Source: Hexactinellida sp. DTS-2022
Taxonomy: Eukaryota > Porifera > Hexactinellida
Reading direction: 5' to 3'
Length of the DNA: 64,000 nt
Assembly: GCA_028753945.1 (NCBI GenBank)
Contig: JAPNXP010000009.1
Location: 6,262,001 to 6,326,000, forward strand
In this document: positions 1-10,200 of the stretch, piece after piece
How positions within the stretch are numbered: the first letter of the stretch is position 1
Layout of the letters: each line of letters opens with the position of its first letter
Notes under the pieces: model-generated
The model's database searches: none
The model's input: the letters and a program-made list of their open reading frames with translations, nothing else
What the model was told of the DNA's origin: nothing
Translations under genes and position numbers: made by a program

Positions 1-925
1 TGATACCGATGTACATGTTAGGGAATGTGGCTATTAGCTCAACAGCTGTTGCGGCCGGTCCAGTGTAACAGTGTAAGTGGATCCGCCACTCCTTCGGCAG
101 CTCTGCTAGCAGAATGTCCGTCAGTTCGTCTTCTGCCTGTCTACAGTGGATCTGCACTGGCTTGTTGTACTGCAGAGCTAGCTGTAGCTGATCTTTAAGA
201 ACTCGTATCTGTGTTTCTCGGTCGCTAGGACTCACCTGTGAGAAATCTAGCCCGATCTCCCCTAGAGCCACGCACTTGGGGTGCATTAGAGCCTCGCACA
301 GCTTGGCTTTCAGTGTTTCTGTGTAGTACTTGGAGTTGTGAGGGTGAATGCCAAACGTAGCCCACACCTTGTCATCTTTGAGAATCTGTTCGAAAGCCCC
401 TAAAGATGAGAATGCTGTCGGATCACAGAAGGTACTGATACACCCATCGAATCCGCTAGGATACTGGTTAGCGAGCATAAACTCTTTAAAAACTGACTCA
501 GTGATTATAAGGTGATGTCTCTCGAACACGTACTCCAAATGACAATGCGTGTCTATGTAGTGTGTATCTTCTTTGATTAGATATGACAAATCTAGTAAAG
601 ACTGAAGATAGTATGTTTGTGCTTTTTCTGCTTCTTTCCCTTTACCAGAAATATGTACTGTACTAATCAAATGACCTTTGCCTGCTTCTTGTAGAGATTC
701 TTGTTCTGCGAATTTGACTGGACAGTTCATCTGCACGTGACCCTCATCTTGACAGTAATAACACTTGACAGTTCTCTTACCGCTGGTTACTTTCGACCTT
801 ACAGTGGAAGGGCAGTTTCTCTTGGTGTGGCCTGTCTCTCTGCATGCGTAGCATACGATGCCTTTTTGGGATTTGCCGCTATATTTCCATTCTTCTTTAT
901 TCGAGTCATCTCCACCTTCAGCCAT
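1..925 (-). CDS. TatD-family metal-dependent nuclease with two CCHC zinc knuckles (TATDN2-like), 3' part outside window
   Basis: The reverse strand is open from an ATG at 925 to the window edge, giving 308 codons of an incomplete protein. After a short acidic start there are two retroviral-type CCHC zinc knuckles (C-x2-C-x4-H-x4-C), roughly residues 25-40 and 58-75. The TatD/amidohydrolase fold then begins at the metal-binding HxH motif (DTHCH, near residue 126). It continues with GIHPHN, GEIGLDF (metal-binding Glu), IHCR and LHCYTG, all hallmarks of TatD DNases. The family hydrolyses DNA or RNA with divalent metal; TATDN2-type members are the animal branch. The knuckles probably add single-stranded nucleic-acid binding (inference). 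A splice-acceptor-like TAG lies about 10 nt before the ATG. The C-terminal catalytic Asp lies outside the window. Confidence 0.85.
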   Translation of the reverse strand, partial: MAEGGDDSNKEEWKYSGKSQKGIVCYACRETGHTKRNCPSTVRSKVTSGKRTVKCYYCQDEGHVQMNCPVKFAEQESLQEAGKGHLISTVHISGKGKEAEKAQTYYLQSLLDLSYLIKEDTHYIDTHCHLEYVFERHHLIITESVFKEFMLANQYPSGFDGCISTFCDPTAFSSLGAFEQILKDDKVWATFGIHPHNSKYYTETLKAKLCEALMHPKCVALGEIGLDFSQVSPSDRETQIRVLKDQLQLALQYNKPVQIHCRQAEDELTDILLAELPKEWRIHLHCYTGPAATAVELIATFPNMYIGI

Positions 926-1064
926 GAATTAACTTTACTAATCTTATTTCTAATTAATAGAATATTATATCAATGCTCTATACATATTAGTTCTTGTACC
1001 ATGGCTGAATGAATGGTTTAGTAGTTTTGTAATTCTCTCTAAATTTATTGATTTTATATTTCAG

Positions 1065-2064
1065 TACACCGAAAGCAAAGCCTCGACTTCGCAGCAACCC
1101 ATTAATCAACTCAACTTCACAGCTACTGAACAATGCCCCACCCATCCCGCCCAAAACAAAGTGTTCTAGCATGACTTGTATCGACGAACAGATCAGTTCG
1201 GGCAGACAGGATGACTCATTCAGTTTACCCTCTGCTATTGACAAGGACTCCATCGCTTCAGATATACAACAGTTAAGTATCAAGAGAAATACAATGGTGG
1301 CAAGGTCACGCCCCTTGCTATATCCCGGGAAAGTACCTATGCATCCGGCTGAATCACGTGCTGACACTCCCATTCCTATACAACCCGTAGCTCCGTTAAG
1401 GAACAGCAGTGCGCGAAAGGTTTCAGCTAACAGTGTTTTCCTCCCGCCTGGCTACGAAGATGCGTTCCCAGATACTTATTTTAATGAATCAAAGTTGCAC
1501 AATGATGTTAGTTTTTACCATCAAGATCCCGTTACCCCAATTATTCCCCCAGTGGCTGCAAGCCAGCCAGCGGCCTCGTACCCTGCGCAAGAGCATGCTC
1601 CCATTCCAATACAATCGTACAAGTTCAAGCGTGAACACTGTTTGCCATCATCCACACTACCGAGATCTCGTACCAACACTGTGTTCTCAATTAGTCAGAA
1701 CAGGGATATGGATAGCTCCTCATCTGGGCATTATGAACCCATTGTGCCAGCCATCCCGCCAAAGAGCAAACGTGCTGTAGCAGTTACAGTTACACAGGCC
1801 CCGGTAGCTAAGCCCAGAAAGATTAAACCTGAGTCGAGTAAACAAAATCTATCTCAAAACGTTTCCTCGCCTCACCCCACTCAAATGGTACCAGCTAATC
1901 ACACTCCTCACTCGTATGAAAACAACAATAACACAGGGTATCCAACCCCCAATCAACTCCTACACTATCCAATCCCTCTACCAAAGAAAGCCAACTGTGA
2001 CTTTGTCAGCCCCGTGGTCCCCCCAAGGATGAAGTCTATTGCGCCATATCCTGTTAGTAACTAA
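1065..2064 (+). CDS. Proline-rich low-complexity protein with PxxP motifs, 5' end uncertain
   Basis: An open frame runs to a TAA at 2064 and begins at a convincing acceptor (TTTATATTTCAG, ending 1064). The first in-frame ATG is at 1171. An out-of-frame ATG lies before it, so an upstream exon may supply the true start. The protein is disordered and rich in Pro, Ser and basic residues. It repeats class I/II SH3-ligand-like cores (PPIPPKTK, PAIPPKSKR, PVVPPRMK) and a PPGYEDAF patch. No folded domain, signal peptide or membrane segment is visible. A cytoplasmic adaptor or scaffold binding SH3 or WW proteins is a reasonable guess only. It lies 140 bp from the divergent TatD gene and upstream of a PPxY-tailed membrane protein. 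Confidence 0.5.
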
Positions 2065-2699
2065 TGTTTTAAAAGAGCCAAATCCCACTTTAATCATTAT
2101 TCTATTAACAAACTCAATACACAAATTTATCTTTGATATGTGAGGTGATATTTTGTATTTGTTTTTAGTTGCCTTAAATCAACCAAATAATAATATTGTG
2201 TGACACTGTAATTTAAATTATAGCTTTGTATCGGGAAATTATAGTGTTTGAATATTTCAAACATATGTAATCTTTAAATTTCTCCCACTTTGCGAAAGTT
2301 ATGTAAGAAAGAACGAGGTTTCTATTAAAAACGGAATTATAACAACAATTATTATAAAACATCTATAAGATACAAAAATACACTATAAGCTTATTATATT
2401 ATCAAATCTCTTATTTTTGCATATCCCCTCCCCTCCCCAGGAGAATAATGATGTTTCACGCTCAGTAATTCCACTGCATTTATATTCTAGTCAGTAAAAT
2501 AGATTATTTTATGTACAACATTCTTTTGCAAAGAATGGACCTTGTGACCTCCAGAAACCTCAATCCTACAGTATGAATCTATTCAGAATTTCAGACTAGG
2601 CCACATTCATTAAGTGCATCCTAATACTTATATGCATTGATTCATATCTATTCTCCATTCCCATTATTAATTCACAGAAAAAGTTTATATCAAACTCTT

Positions 2700-3209
2700 A
2701 TGTCAAACTTCTTAAGTTCTGGTGTTTGGGCTATATTCATTATTTTCGTATGTTACTGCCTCCCTATCATTACTTGCGCTATAATTTTATGTATCTGTAT
2801 ACGTATGCCCGGATGCCTGCTACACAACCAGGAGCTAAGATTGCGCTCTACCAATGGGAGAGTCATGACTCAGGCAAATAAGAGACTCAACAACTTACGC
2901 CGAGAAGCACCTCACTCCAACGAACCTTCTACCTTCCATCATGCTGCGAACCAGTATCCTTCTGAAATAGCCCCGAGTGTAATAATATACAAACCTACTG
3001 TACCCGTTTCTACAACACGGCACACCCCTGTTCACCACACTCCCACCAACCTTACACTTAGAGACATAGCCGAAGCTTCGAATATTTTGCAAATACCACA
3101 GCGTCCAGTATCTCCCACAGTCCCACCAATTAATCTCCCGTTTGAACCACCGCCTCCATACAATGAAGCTATCGCAATGCAAACAGATACAATCAATTCT
3201 AATAATTAG
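2700..3209 (+). CDS. Small single-pass membrane protein with Cys-rich transmembrane segment and PPxY tail
   Basis: The ATG at 2700 follows an acceptor-like TTCACAG ending at 2677. The predicted protein has 169 residues. One hydrophobic Cys-containing segment lies near residues 7-35 and ends in an MPGCLL motif. The rest is a polar cytoplasmic-type tail with Pro-rich patches and a C-terminal PPPPYNEA, a PPxY motif that in other proteins binds WW domains of NEDD4-type ubiquitin ligases. The membrane part (FVCYCLPIIT... to IRMPGCLL) is clearly related to that of the convergent gene at 3742-4389 (VFCLPCIIT... to CIPGCII). Unlike that gene there is no signal peptide or Tyr-rich ectodomain in this exon, so an upstream exon may be missing. 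VOPP1, WBP1, CYYR1 and Shisa-like proteins have a similar plan; orthology is not claimed. Confidence 0.55.
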   Translation: MSNFLSSGVWAIFIIFVCYCLPIITCAIILCICIRMPGCLLHNQELRLRSTNGRVMTQANKRLNNLRREAPHSNEPSTFHHAANQYPSEIAPSVIIYKPTVPVSTTRHTPVHHTPTNLTLRDIAEASNILQIPQRPVSPTVPPINLPFEPPPPYNEAIAMQTDTINSNN

Positions 3210-3741
3210 TTTTGCGTTCATATAATTAACACCCGTATTAAACAGTATCTATGTAGCATGTTGAACCAACCATGTTACCCTTCACTATTATACTTGATAT
3301 GATAACTCTGCACTTAAATTATAACCCATAAAGTTTGCTATATATGTAGAAAATTGGTGCAATAATCACATCATTGTTAAGTTTCAGGACACTGCTAAAT
3401 ATTATTGCCATTTTATCACAATTAAACGGTGATCCTCTAGGTGGCTTAAAGTAACAACTTAGGGTGATTAATCTACTGCGACACAACTAGCCTCTCTTGG
3501 CTATTTCCCAAAAGTAGATAATTGATATTGTATGGTGAAAACCTGTCACTAACAGTCTAACACTCTTAAATACACCGTTATTAACACGTAGAATACAAAA
3601 TATCAATGCTTTTCTCGAATTGTATACATACAAAGAGTAAATACGACAAAAATGTCAACAATTATTATAGAATCCCAAGTACTATAATACTAATTACGGG
3701 TATTAAAGTAGAGTAAGTTCTTATAAAAATTTGAATTAAGC
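3210..3741. other. Intergenic, between convergent genes
   Basis: AT-rich sequence between two converging stop codons. It presumably holds both 3' untranslated regions. No gene or repeat is visible. Confidence 0.5.
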
Positions 3742-4389
3742 TTAAGGCTGGAACCCAACACCAGCTTGGGGTGGGTCTCCTACTTGATTGTAGGTAGGAG
3801 GTGCCTGGTCAGTAGGATACGGATTGTACCCAGGGTCAGGAGGATAGTTATAGTTTCCGTCTGGGGCTTTATCTGTGTAATACCCCTGAGGAGGGTATGT
3901 CTCTTTAACTTGGACCGGTTGCGGGTACCCAGGCTGTGGATAAGCCGTTTGAGGATAGGCCGGGTTGGGGTAAGCTACTGGGGCATATGGTGGTGCTATG
4001 GGTTCAGCTGGTGTCATAGTAGTGGTGGTCACTATTTGTTGATTAGTTTTCCTACTACTGTTGATAATGCATCCGGGAATGCAAAAGCAGCAGCAGATTA
4101 CTATTGCTGTGATGATACAGGGCAAACAGAAAACAGCACAGCAACCAAACATAAAGACAATGTATACACCTGCGCTAACGTAGTTGGCGGACGTGTAGTA
4201 TGTGTAGGAATAATAGGAAGGACAGTAGCTATAAGAGTAGCCTGAGTAGGAGTAACAGGTTTGACGCGCTTTCCTGTTGTTAGATTCCTTTGCTGCAACA
4301 TTCTCAGACTCCTTTCCAAACCCAAACTGGCACTGTATGCAGAGCATAACGAGCAGAAAGGCGAATATCGAAATCCACTTCATCTGCAT
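3742..4389 (-). CDS. Cysteine- and tyrosine-rich type I membrane protein with PPxY tail (VOPP1/WBP1/CYYR1-like plan)
   Basis: 215 residues from the ATG at 4389. A signal peptide (about residues 1-25) precedes a short ectodomain dominated by Tyr and Ser with a few Cys. A Cys-studded transmembrane segment follows (about 75-105), ending in CCCFCIPGCII. The cytoplasmic tail has tandem YPQP-type repeats and ends near PPTYNQV, a PPxY WW-domain ligand. Small vertebrate membrane adaptors that recruit NEDD4-family ligases share this plan, so a trafficking or ubiquitin-adaptor role is an inference from architecture. The membrane and juxtamembrane region is paralogous to the gene at 2700-3209. An acceptor-like AATTATAG lies 11 nt before the ATG. 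A second in-frame Met at residue 3 could also serve. Confidence 0.75.
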   Translation of the reverse strand: MQMKWISIFAFLLVMLCIQCQFGFGKESENVAAKESNNRKARQTCYSYSGYSYSYCPSYYSYTYYTSANYVSAGVYIVFMFGCCAVFCLPCIITAIVICCCFCIPGCIINSSRKTNQQIVTTTTMTPAEPIAPPYAPVAYPNPAYPQTAYPQPGYPQPVQVKETYPPQGYYTDKAPDGNYNYPPDPGYNPYPTDQAPPTYNQVGDPPQAGVGFQP

Positions 4390-5400
4390 TATAGAAATCT
4401 ATAATTATTAATAAGTTCAAATTTGTAGAATATTTATTGTTAGAAAACGCGCCTGAATGGATAAATTACAATTTAGAAATCGTATTAATTAACTTAGGAG
4501 TTATTCATGTAGCTAGCGTTTTAAGGTTTTCTAGATGGGCCTATCTCATGTGGCAACTCAAGATGGATTCTATACATATCGAAGGTATCGAGTTCAGCGA
4601 GCTAAATGTATGGTTAGTTTACTAGGAAGATATAACATTTTTGCGTAATTGCATAATTTGATGTTAGCATTTTGACTGTATTGTATAAAACTAATTTGTA
4701 TCCCAAATTAAGATGGTTTCTAACTGTGACAAATTCCTCAATAATGAACGAAGGTGTAAAGAGTTGTTAACATTTACGAGTTAAAAAATCATTAAAATGA
4801 AATAATTGATATATCTTTATTCTGTAAAATTCCCTCATACAATTCTAGGAATCATTGCGATGGCATTGGCTTTCTAGCAGCTAATAATTCGCTATAACGT
4901 CCTACACAATACACACAGAAATGGAGATAAAATAGCCTACATAAAACTGAGTTTAATTAATTAATTGCATCCTACTACTATGTCTACTAAAAACGAATCT
5001 AAATGAATAATTTATTGGAATATTTTACAAAAAAATCATTTCCGATAAGAAACCTGATAAAGAATTCGTGTAAGTTCTTATTAACCTTATAACAATTTAA
5101 TTATAAAGTTCGGAGGGGACACAATAACAACCTGCAATATTACTTTGAGAATTTCTAGTTTGATTAATCAACTAATTAATTTAATTCTAATGGTATACTA
5201 ATAGTATAAGAATTTTAGTGTTTATTTCAATTTGTTTACATCAATTCATCATAGTTGCAGTTCCGAATTATTGGAACTATAAATTATAAATATGCTTGAT
5301 TTGACTTGTTTACGTCTGCACTAAATAGGCATATGTAAGCAAATATATAAACAATTTTTCGAAGGAATATGGTTATTTCTTACCTGCGCTTTCCCTGTCG
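4390..5400. other. AT-rich intergenic region between divergent genes
   Basis: About 1 kb of AT-rich sequence between the divergent starts of the Cys/Tyr-rich membrane protein and the Kelch-b561 gene; it must hold both promoters. A 62-codon open stretch at 4437-4625 has no recognisable features and is not called. An upstream ATG at 5369 opens an overlapping out-of-frame reading frame ahead of the Kelch-b561 start. No repeats or RNA genes were seen. Confidence 0.5.
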
Positions 5401-7074
5401 ATGCTGCGAACTATTTCACTAACATTCCTCTTGTTCGTTGTCGCTCAACTCAGCGCAACCCCTATCAAATGGCAGAAGGTGACAACATTTGGCGAATTTC
5501 CAATTGCAACCCTGCTAGGCGTTCTCGGCTATTACGAGAAAGGTAAACAACTGATTTACTTTGGAGGTATTGGCAATGGACAGAGAAGGGCTGACACTTA
5601 CCTTTGCAATATCACAGGGCCGTCAGGTGGAAATGTAACATGTACTTGGTCCAAAGTAAACACTACAACAGACCCTGGCCCTAGATTCTTCCATTACTCA
5701 GGCGTGTGTGAATCGGAAGAGATATTTGTAATCGCGGCAGGTCAGAATGACCTCAGAGAAAACTTAAATGACATTTGGTATTTCAGCTTTGCTGCCAATA
5801 ACTGGTACGAGGTGAATGCAACTGGTCCCATTCCCGATCTGAGGTATGCGGGCGGCAGTGGTGTTGTCCCTGGCACTTGCGATTTCTTCATGACTATGGG
5901 CTTTGGCGGAACCTACCGTAATTCAGACACGTTTACTATGAACATGACTGACGTCACTCAAACATCAACCGGGGAATGGAACTTGCTCGCTGCATCCACC
6001 AACTCATACAACCCCTCTGCCCCCCACTCGCGCTGTCTCAATGCGGGCACTTTCCTTACTGACAGCACGTTTGCGATATTTGGCGGCTGTCTTAACAACC
6101 TGGGTGTTTTCGCCGGCGGCCCGTGTCCCTCTTGGGACAGCTGGTACTTCGACCTCCCTACCAGCAGCTGGCATCAGCTGCCCAACTGCCTGGCTCCGAG
6201 GAGATTCGCCCAAATGAGCACTCTGCCGGATAACCCGGGTAGCGCGGTGCTGTACGGAGGTTACTTAGACAGCGGTAAGATCTCCACTGTCCTCACCACG
6301 CACCCTGATGATAACGAAGTGAATGTTCTCGACCTGACTACTCCCCAGAAATGGTTCCGCCTAGTGGCAGAAGCAGATCCGATAAATGGTGTGCCCACCT
6401 GGAGACGTTCACACAACATGATCACCGGATACGGCCTTGTGTTCGTGTACGGCGGGAGCGATGGAAGCGCCAAGCAAGAGCTGTGGACTCTCTCTGGTGA
6501 CTACACAGAGAACCAACAGATTCCGTGTCCCCATCTCTTCTTCACTACAGAGATGGCACATGGCATTCTTATGTTTCTAGCATTTGGTATTTGCTTCCAA
6601 GTTGGTGCTGTGATTGCTCGCTACGCCAAGTTCGCTAATCCTCTCTGGTTCTACTTACACATTTCCTTTCAGTTGACTGGTCTCTTATTAGCTTCCGCTG
6701 GTTTCGTCTTTGCATTCCTCAACCGCAGCAACCCACTGTTCCCTCATGCCATTATAGGGTGCGTAGCAATGGCTCTGGCTGTGTGGCAGCCAATTAATGC
6801 ATTGTTCCGTCCTGAACACAGGAAGGGGGAGAAAGATTCTATTTTGCGTTGGATGTGGTATTTCCTCCATATGATGACTGGTCGTTTTGCTCTACTCCTG
6901 GGTCTAGTGAATATCAGTCTTGGCTTATTCCTAATAGTTGCTCCTCGACCAATTTGGGTAATTTGGTACGTGCTCCTCTTCTGCTATGTCGTGTTCCTTG
7001 TTGTGATGGAGACCATCTACTGGGTGAGGTATTACCGCAATAAGGGCAGCGACAAACAAGAAAAGAAGGAATAA
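5401..7074 (+). CDS. Secreted-side Kelch beta-propeller fused to a cytochrome b561 membrane domain
   Basis: 557 residues in one exon. Residues 1-19 form a signal peptide. Residues 20-370 carry Kelch-type blades with recurring GG doublets, Tyr/Trp spacing and many potential N-glycosylation sites, so the propeller should face outside the cell or the lumen. Residues about 380-545 form a multi-pass domain with the cytochrome b561 signature. Four histidines, H387 (AHGIL), H420 (LHISF), H449 (PHAII) and H490 (LHMMTG), are spaced as expected for ligation of two b hemes. The tail is short and lysine-rich. Cytochromes b561 pass electrons across membranes, typically from ascorbate to ferric iron or semidehydroascorbate; in many animal proteins the partner domain is DOMON or reeler. 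The RIM-BP-like gene starts 209 bp downstream on the same strand. Confidence 0.85.
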   Translation: MLRTISLTFLLFVVAQLSATPIKWQKVTTFGEFPIATLLGVLGYYEKGKQLIYFGGIGNGQRRADTYLCNITGPSGGNVTCTWSKVNTTTDPGPRFFHYSGVCESEEIFVIAAGQNDLRENLNDIWYFSFAANNWYEVNATGPIPDLRYAGGSGVVPGTCDFFMTMGFGGTYRNSDTFTMNMTDVTQTSTGEWNLLAASTNSYNPSAPHSRCLNAGTFLTDSTFAIFGGCLNNLGVFAGGPCPSWDSWYFDLPTSSWHQLPNCLAPRRFAQMSTLPDNPGSAVLYGGYLDSGKISTVLTTHPDDNEVNVLDLTTPQKWFRLVAEADPINGVPTWRRSHNMITGYGLVFVYGGSDGSAKQELWTLSGDYTENQQIPCPHLFFTTEMAHGILMFLAFGICFQVGAVIARYAKFANPLWFYLHISFQLTGLLLASAGFVFAFLNRSNPLFPHAIIGCVAMALAVWQPINALFRPEHRKGEKDSILRWMWYFLHMMTGRFALLLGLVNISLGLFLIVAPRPIWVIWYVLLFCYVVFLVVMETIYWVRYYRNKGSDKQEKKE

Positions 7075-7283
7075 TTACATTCCCCTTCTAACTTTCCCCT
7101 TTTATTTTTTATTTAGCCGTATAAGTTATCTCATTACGTACTAGGACTTAGTTTAGTACTTCATCTTACTTATTGGACATTAAACTACCAATTATATTTC
7201 TTATTTCAGCCGTTCAACCATCTCTTACAGATTTAGTATTTATAATCGGTGTTTATATTTGCAGACAGTTAGTTTCTAGTTAC

Positions 7284-10200
7284 ATGGCTACGAGGTCAGG
7301 AGGCCTGGAAACGGAGGTCGAGCTGGGTCCCCCTACGCGGGCCAGCGAGCCCCTCCCCACTGAGCGCTCGCTCGACACCATAACTCTCTCAGACGCGTCT
7401 GCGCAGGAGACTTCCCAGCTGGACTCCTACTCCCTCTCGGCCGAGTCCAGCAAGGCGGGCGGGAGCTGGCAGCTGACGTCATTTCGGAAGGAGAACGAGC
7501 GTCTGCGGCAGCAGGTGGTCAAGCTGCGGAAGTCGCTGGACTCGGAGAAGGAGCAGCTGAAGCACATCAAGCGGGAGGCGCAGGAGACGCTCGTGCGCGT
7601 GCGGAAGGAGGAGAGGGACACCGCGCGACACAAGCAGAACGAGCTGCACCTGAAGCTGGAGCGACAGAGCCAGGGACAGCTGAAGAGCTCCGAGTCCCAC
7701 TGGCAGAGCGAAGTGGTGCGACTGCAGGGGGACATGCGGCAGGTGCGACAGGAGACCGCCAAGCTGAAGGTGCAGCAGCAGAACCTGGAGACCGCCAAGC
7801 GGCGCGCGGAGGAGGACCTGCGGCGCGTCTCGCAGGAGCATGAGGGAGAGATAGAGACGCTGAGACGCGCGGGCGGACAGGACGTGAGGAAGCAGCACGA
7901 CGAGCTACGGTCGCGAGACAAGGAGCTGAGAGAGAAGCGGAGAGAGCTGGACCACGTGAATGAGCGCGCGCTCCGCATGGAGAGCAAGGTGGACGAGCTC
8001 GAGGCGGGAATAGCGAGACTCAGGGGCGGGCTGTCTCTGGAGAGAGCCACTCCCAAAGCCACGCCCAGCTCGATAGGGGATCGGAACTTTTTTGAGGTCA
8101 CTGCCCCCCTGCACTCTAAGCCGGGACAGGAGGGGGGCAAGGAACATTTTATCCTGAACAAGAACGCAGAGCTGAGCTCTCTCGCGCACAGACTGGAGGA
8201 GAAAGTGAAGAAGCTAAGCGAGGAGAGACAGGAACTTCTGAGTAAGCTCAAGAAGGAACAAGTCTCCTCCGAGCCACTGAGGGATGACAATCGGAAGCTG
8301 AGCTCCAAGTGCAGCGACCTGGGCAGCAGCCTCCGCAGGACGGAGGAGAGAGAGAAGCACGCGCTCGGAGAGGCGAAGAAACTGAAGCTGAACCAGACCC
8401 AGCTGGAGAGCCAGATGGCCAGCGCCAAGCAGGAGCTCACAGCCGAGAAGAGCAAGAGCGTGCGGCACAGGCTGGGCAGTCAGCAGCTGGAGCGGGCGCA
8501 TGCCGAGCTGAAGAAGTCGCAGGGACAGCTGACTGCTCACAAGGACACCATCAAGGGGCTGGAGAAGGAGAGGGAGGATCTGAAGAAACGGATTGATCTG
8601 CTGAAGCATTCTAAGAAGCGTCTGAGCGAGGAGAGAGACAGCGCACTGCAGCGCTCGCAGCAGCTCGTCTCGGACCAGAACATTGTTGTTGAGAAGGAAT
8701 GGGAGAACGCGTCGCAGGCGAGCTTCCTTCAGGCGGAGCTGGACCAGGTTATATTCGAGCGGGACGAGCTGAAGGCGTCCATGTCGCTGCTGCACCTGGA
8801 GCACCTGACTCTGCAGAGAGCCAACTGCCTGCTGGTGGAGCTGAGTGGGGAGAGCGACCCCAGGGACGGGGGCGAGGCTGATCTGAGGTCTGAGGAGCTG
8901 AGCAGGATAGAGAGAGAGCTGCAGGAGAGCAGCCAGAGAGTGGGAGAGCTAGAGGATCTGATAGCCGCCATGCCACAAGACAGCGAGAAGCCGGTGGGAA
9001 TGGAAGACCTGGAGAATGAATTGAATCTATTAACTCAGTCGCTGAGCTCAACTGAAGAGCAGCTGACCGCGGCTCTCGACACGATAGGCGAATTGGAGGG
9101 AGAGTTACAAGCCAGTCTTAGAAGGGAAGAGAAGGAACAGGTGACATTGAAAGAGCTTGAAAATAGGATTGAGAAGTTGGAGGAGGGAATTAAAGCCACC
9201 GCGTTAGTTCATGAAGGAGAGGTGTCTCGTGTACGGTCAGATAAATCTAAATTGGATGAACAGCTGAGTGACAAGATAAACAGAGTTTCAGAGCTGGAGC
9301 GGAGTCTCTCAGAAGCTATCTACGTCAGCTCCCAGCTGGAGGCCAGACTGGATCAGCTGTCCGGCGACAAGATAGAGCATTCTACCCTCCTGGAGGAGAA
9401 GAGCCAGGAGGTGGAGAGATCAAACTCTGAGCGACAAGACCTCGAGGCAGAGCTAAGCTTTGCTTTGCAGCAGCTGGCAACGCTCTCTGAAGATAGGAAT
9501 GCGCTGTTGGATGAATTAGTGGAATTGAAGGAATCTTTAGAAACGCCAAATGAAGCAAAACTGCTCGAGCGACTGGAGGAGGTTAAGCTAGCGCTGTCCA
9601 CAGCTGAGAGCGAGAGAGATCAGCTGAGAGAGACGCTAGCTGGAGAGATACAGGAGTTACAAGAACTGAACAATAAGACCAGAGACGAGAATTCTATCTT
9701 GCAGCTGAAAGCGGATCAGCTGGGCGAGATAGAGTGCGAGCTGGAGCTGAACAGGAGTGAGCTGCGGCGGCTGAGGGACCGGGAGCAGGCGCTGGAGGGA
9801 GAGATCAGAGTTCTGAAACTGGAGAACGAGGACGCACAGCTCGACCTCAAGATATGCAGGGAGTCCATGAACAAGAGCATAGAGGCGCTCAGGGAAGAGA
9901 AGAACAACCTAGTGGAAGCCTACAGTATGCAGCTCAGCGAGGCTCAGAGCGAAATCGATCATCTGCGTTCTTTATCAGCTGATGGCACTGCCTCGGTGGG
10001 AGTAGCTACGAACACAGCGGCCGAGCCGAGCCCCCCTGAGTCCCCGGAGTCCCCGCTGCACTCACGGGTGCAGGAACTGACCGAACAGCTGGAGGGGGCG
10101 CAGAGGGAGCGAGACGCCCAGGAGCTGGAGAGGGAGGAGACGCTGCTGGAGAAGCAGACAGAGCTGGACGCGATACAGTACAACCTCCTCGAGACAGAAG

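Noticed and set aside
4437..4625. 62-codon plus-strand frame in the region upstream of the Kelch-b561 gene
   Set aside because: Short, no recognisable motif, no start context different from background; AT-rich DNA yields such frames by chance.
7427..8455. Long minus-strand Ser/Leu/Arg-rich frames across the RIM-BP-like gene
   Set aside because: Shadows of the GC-rich coiled-coil coding sequence; composition follows the complement of Glu/Lys/Leu codons and no domain is present.
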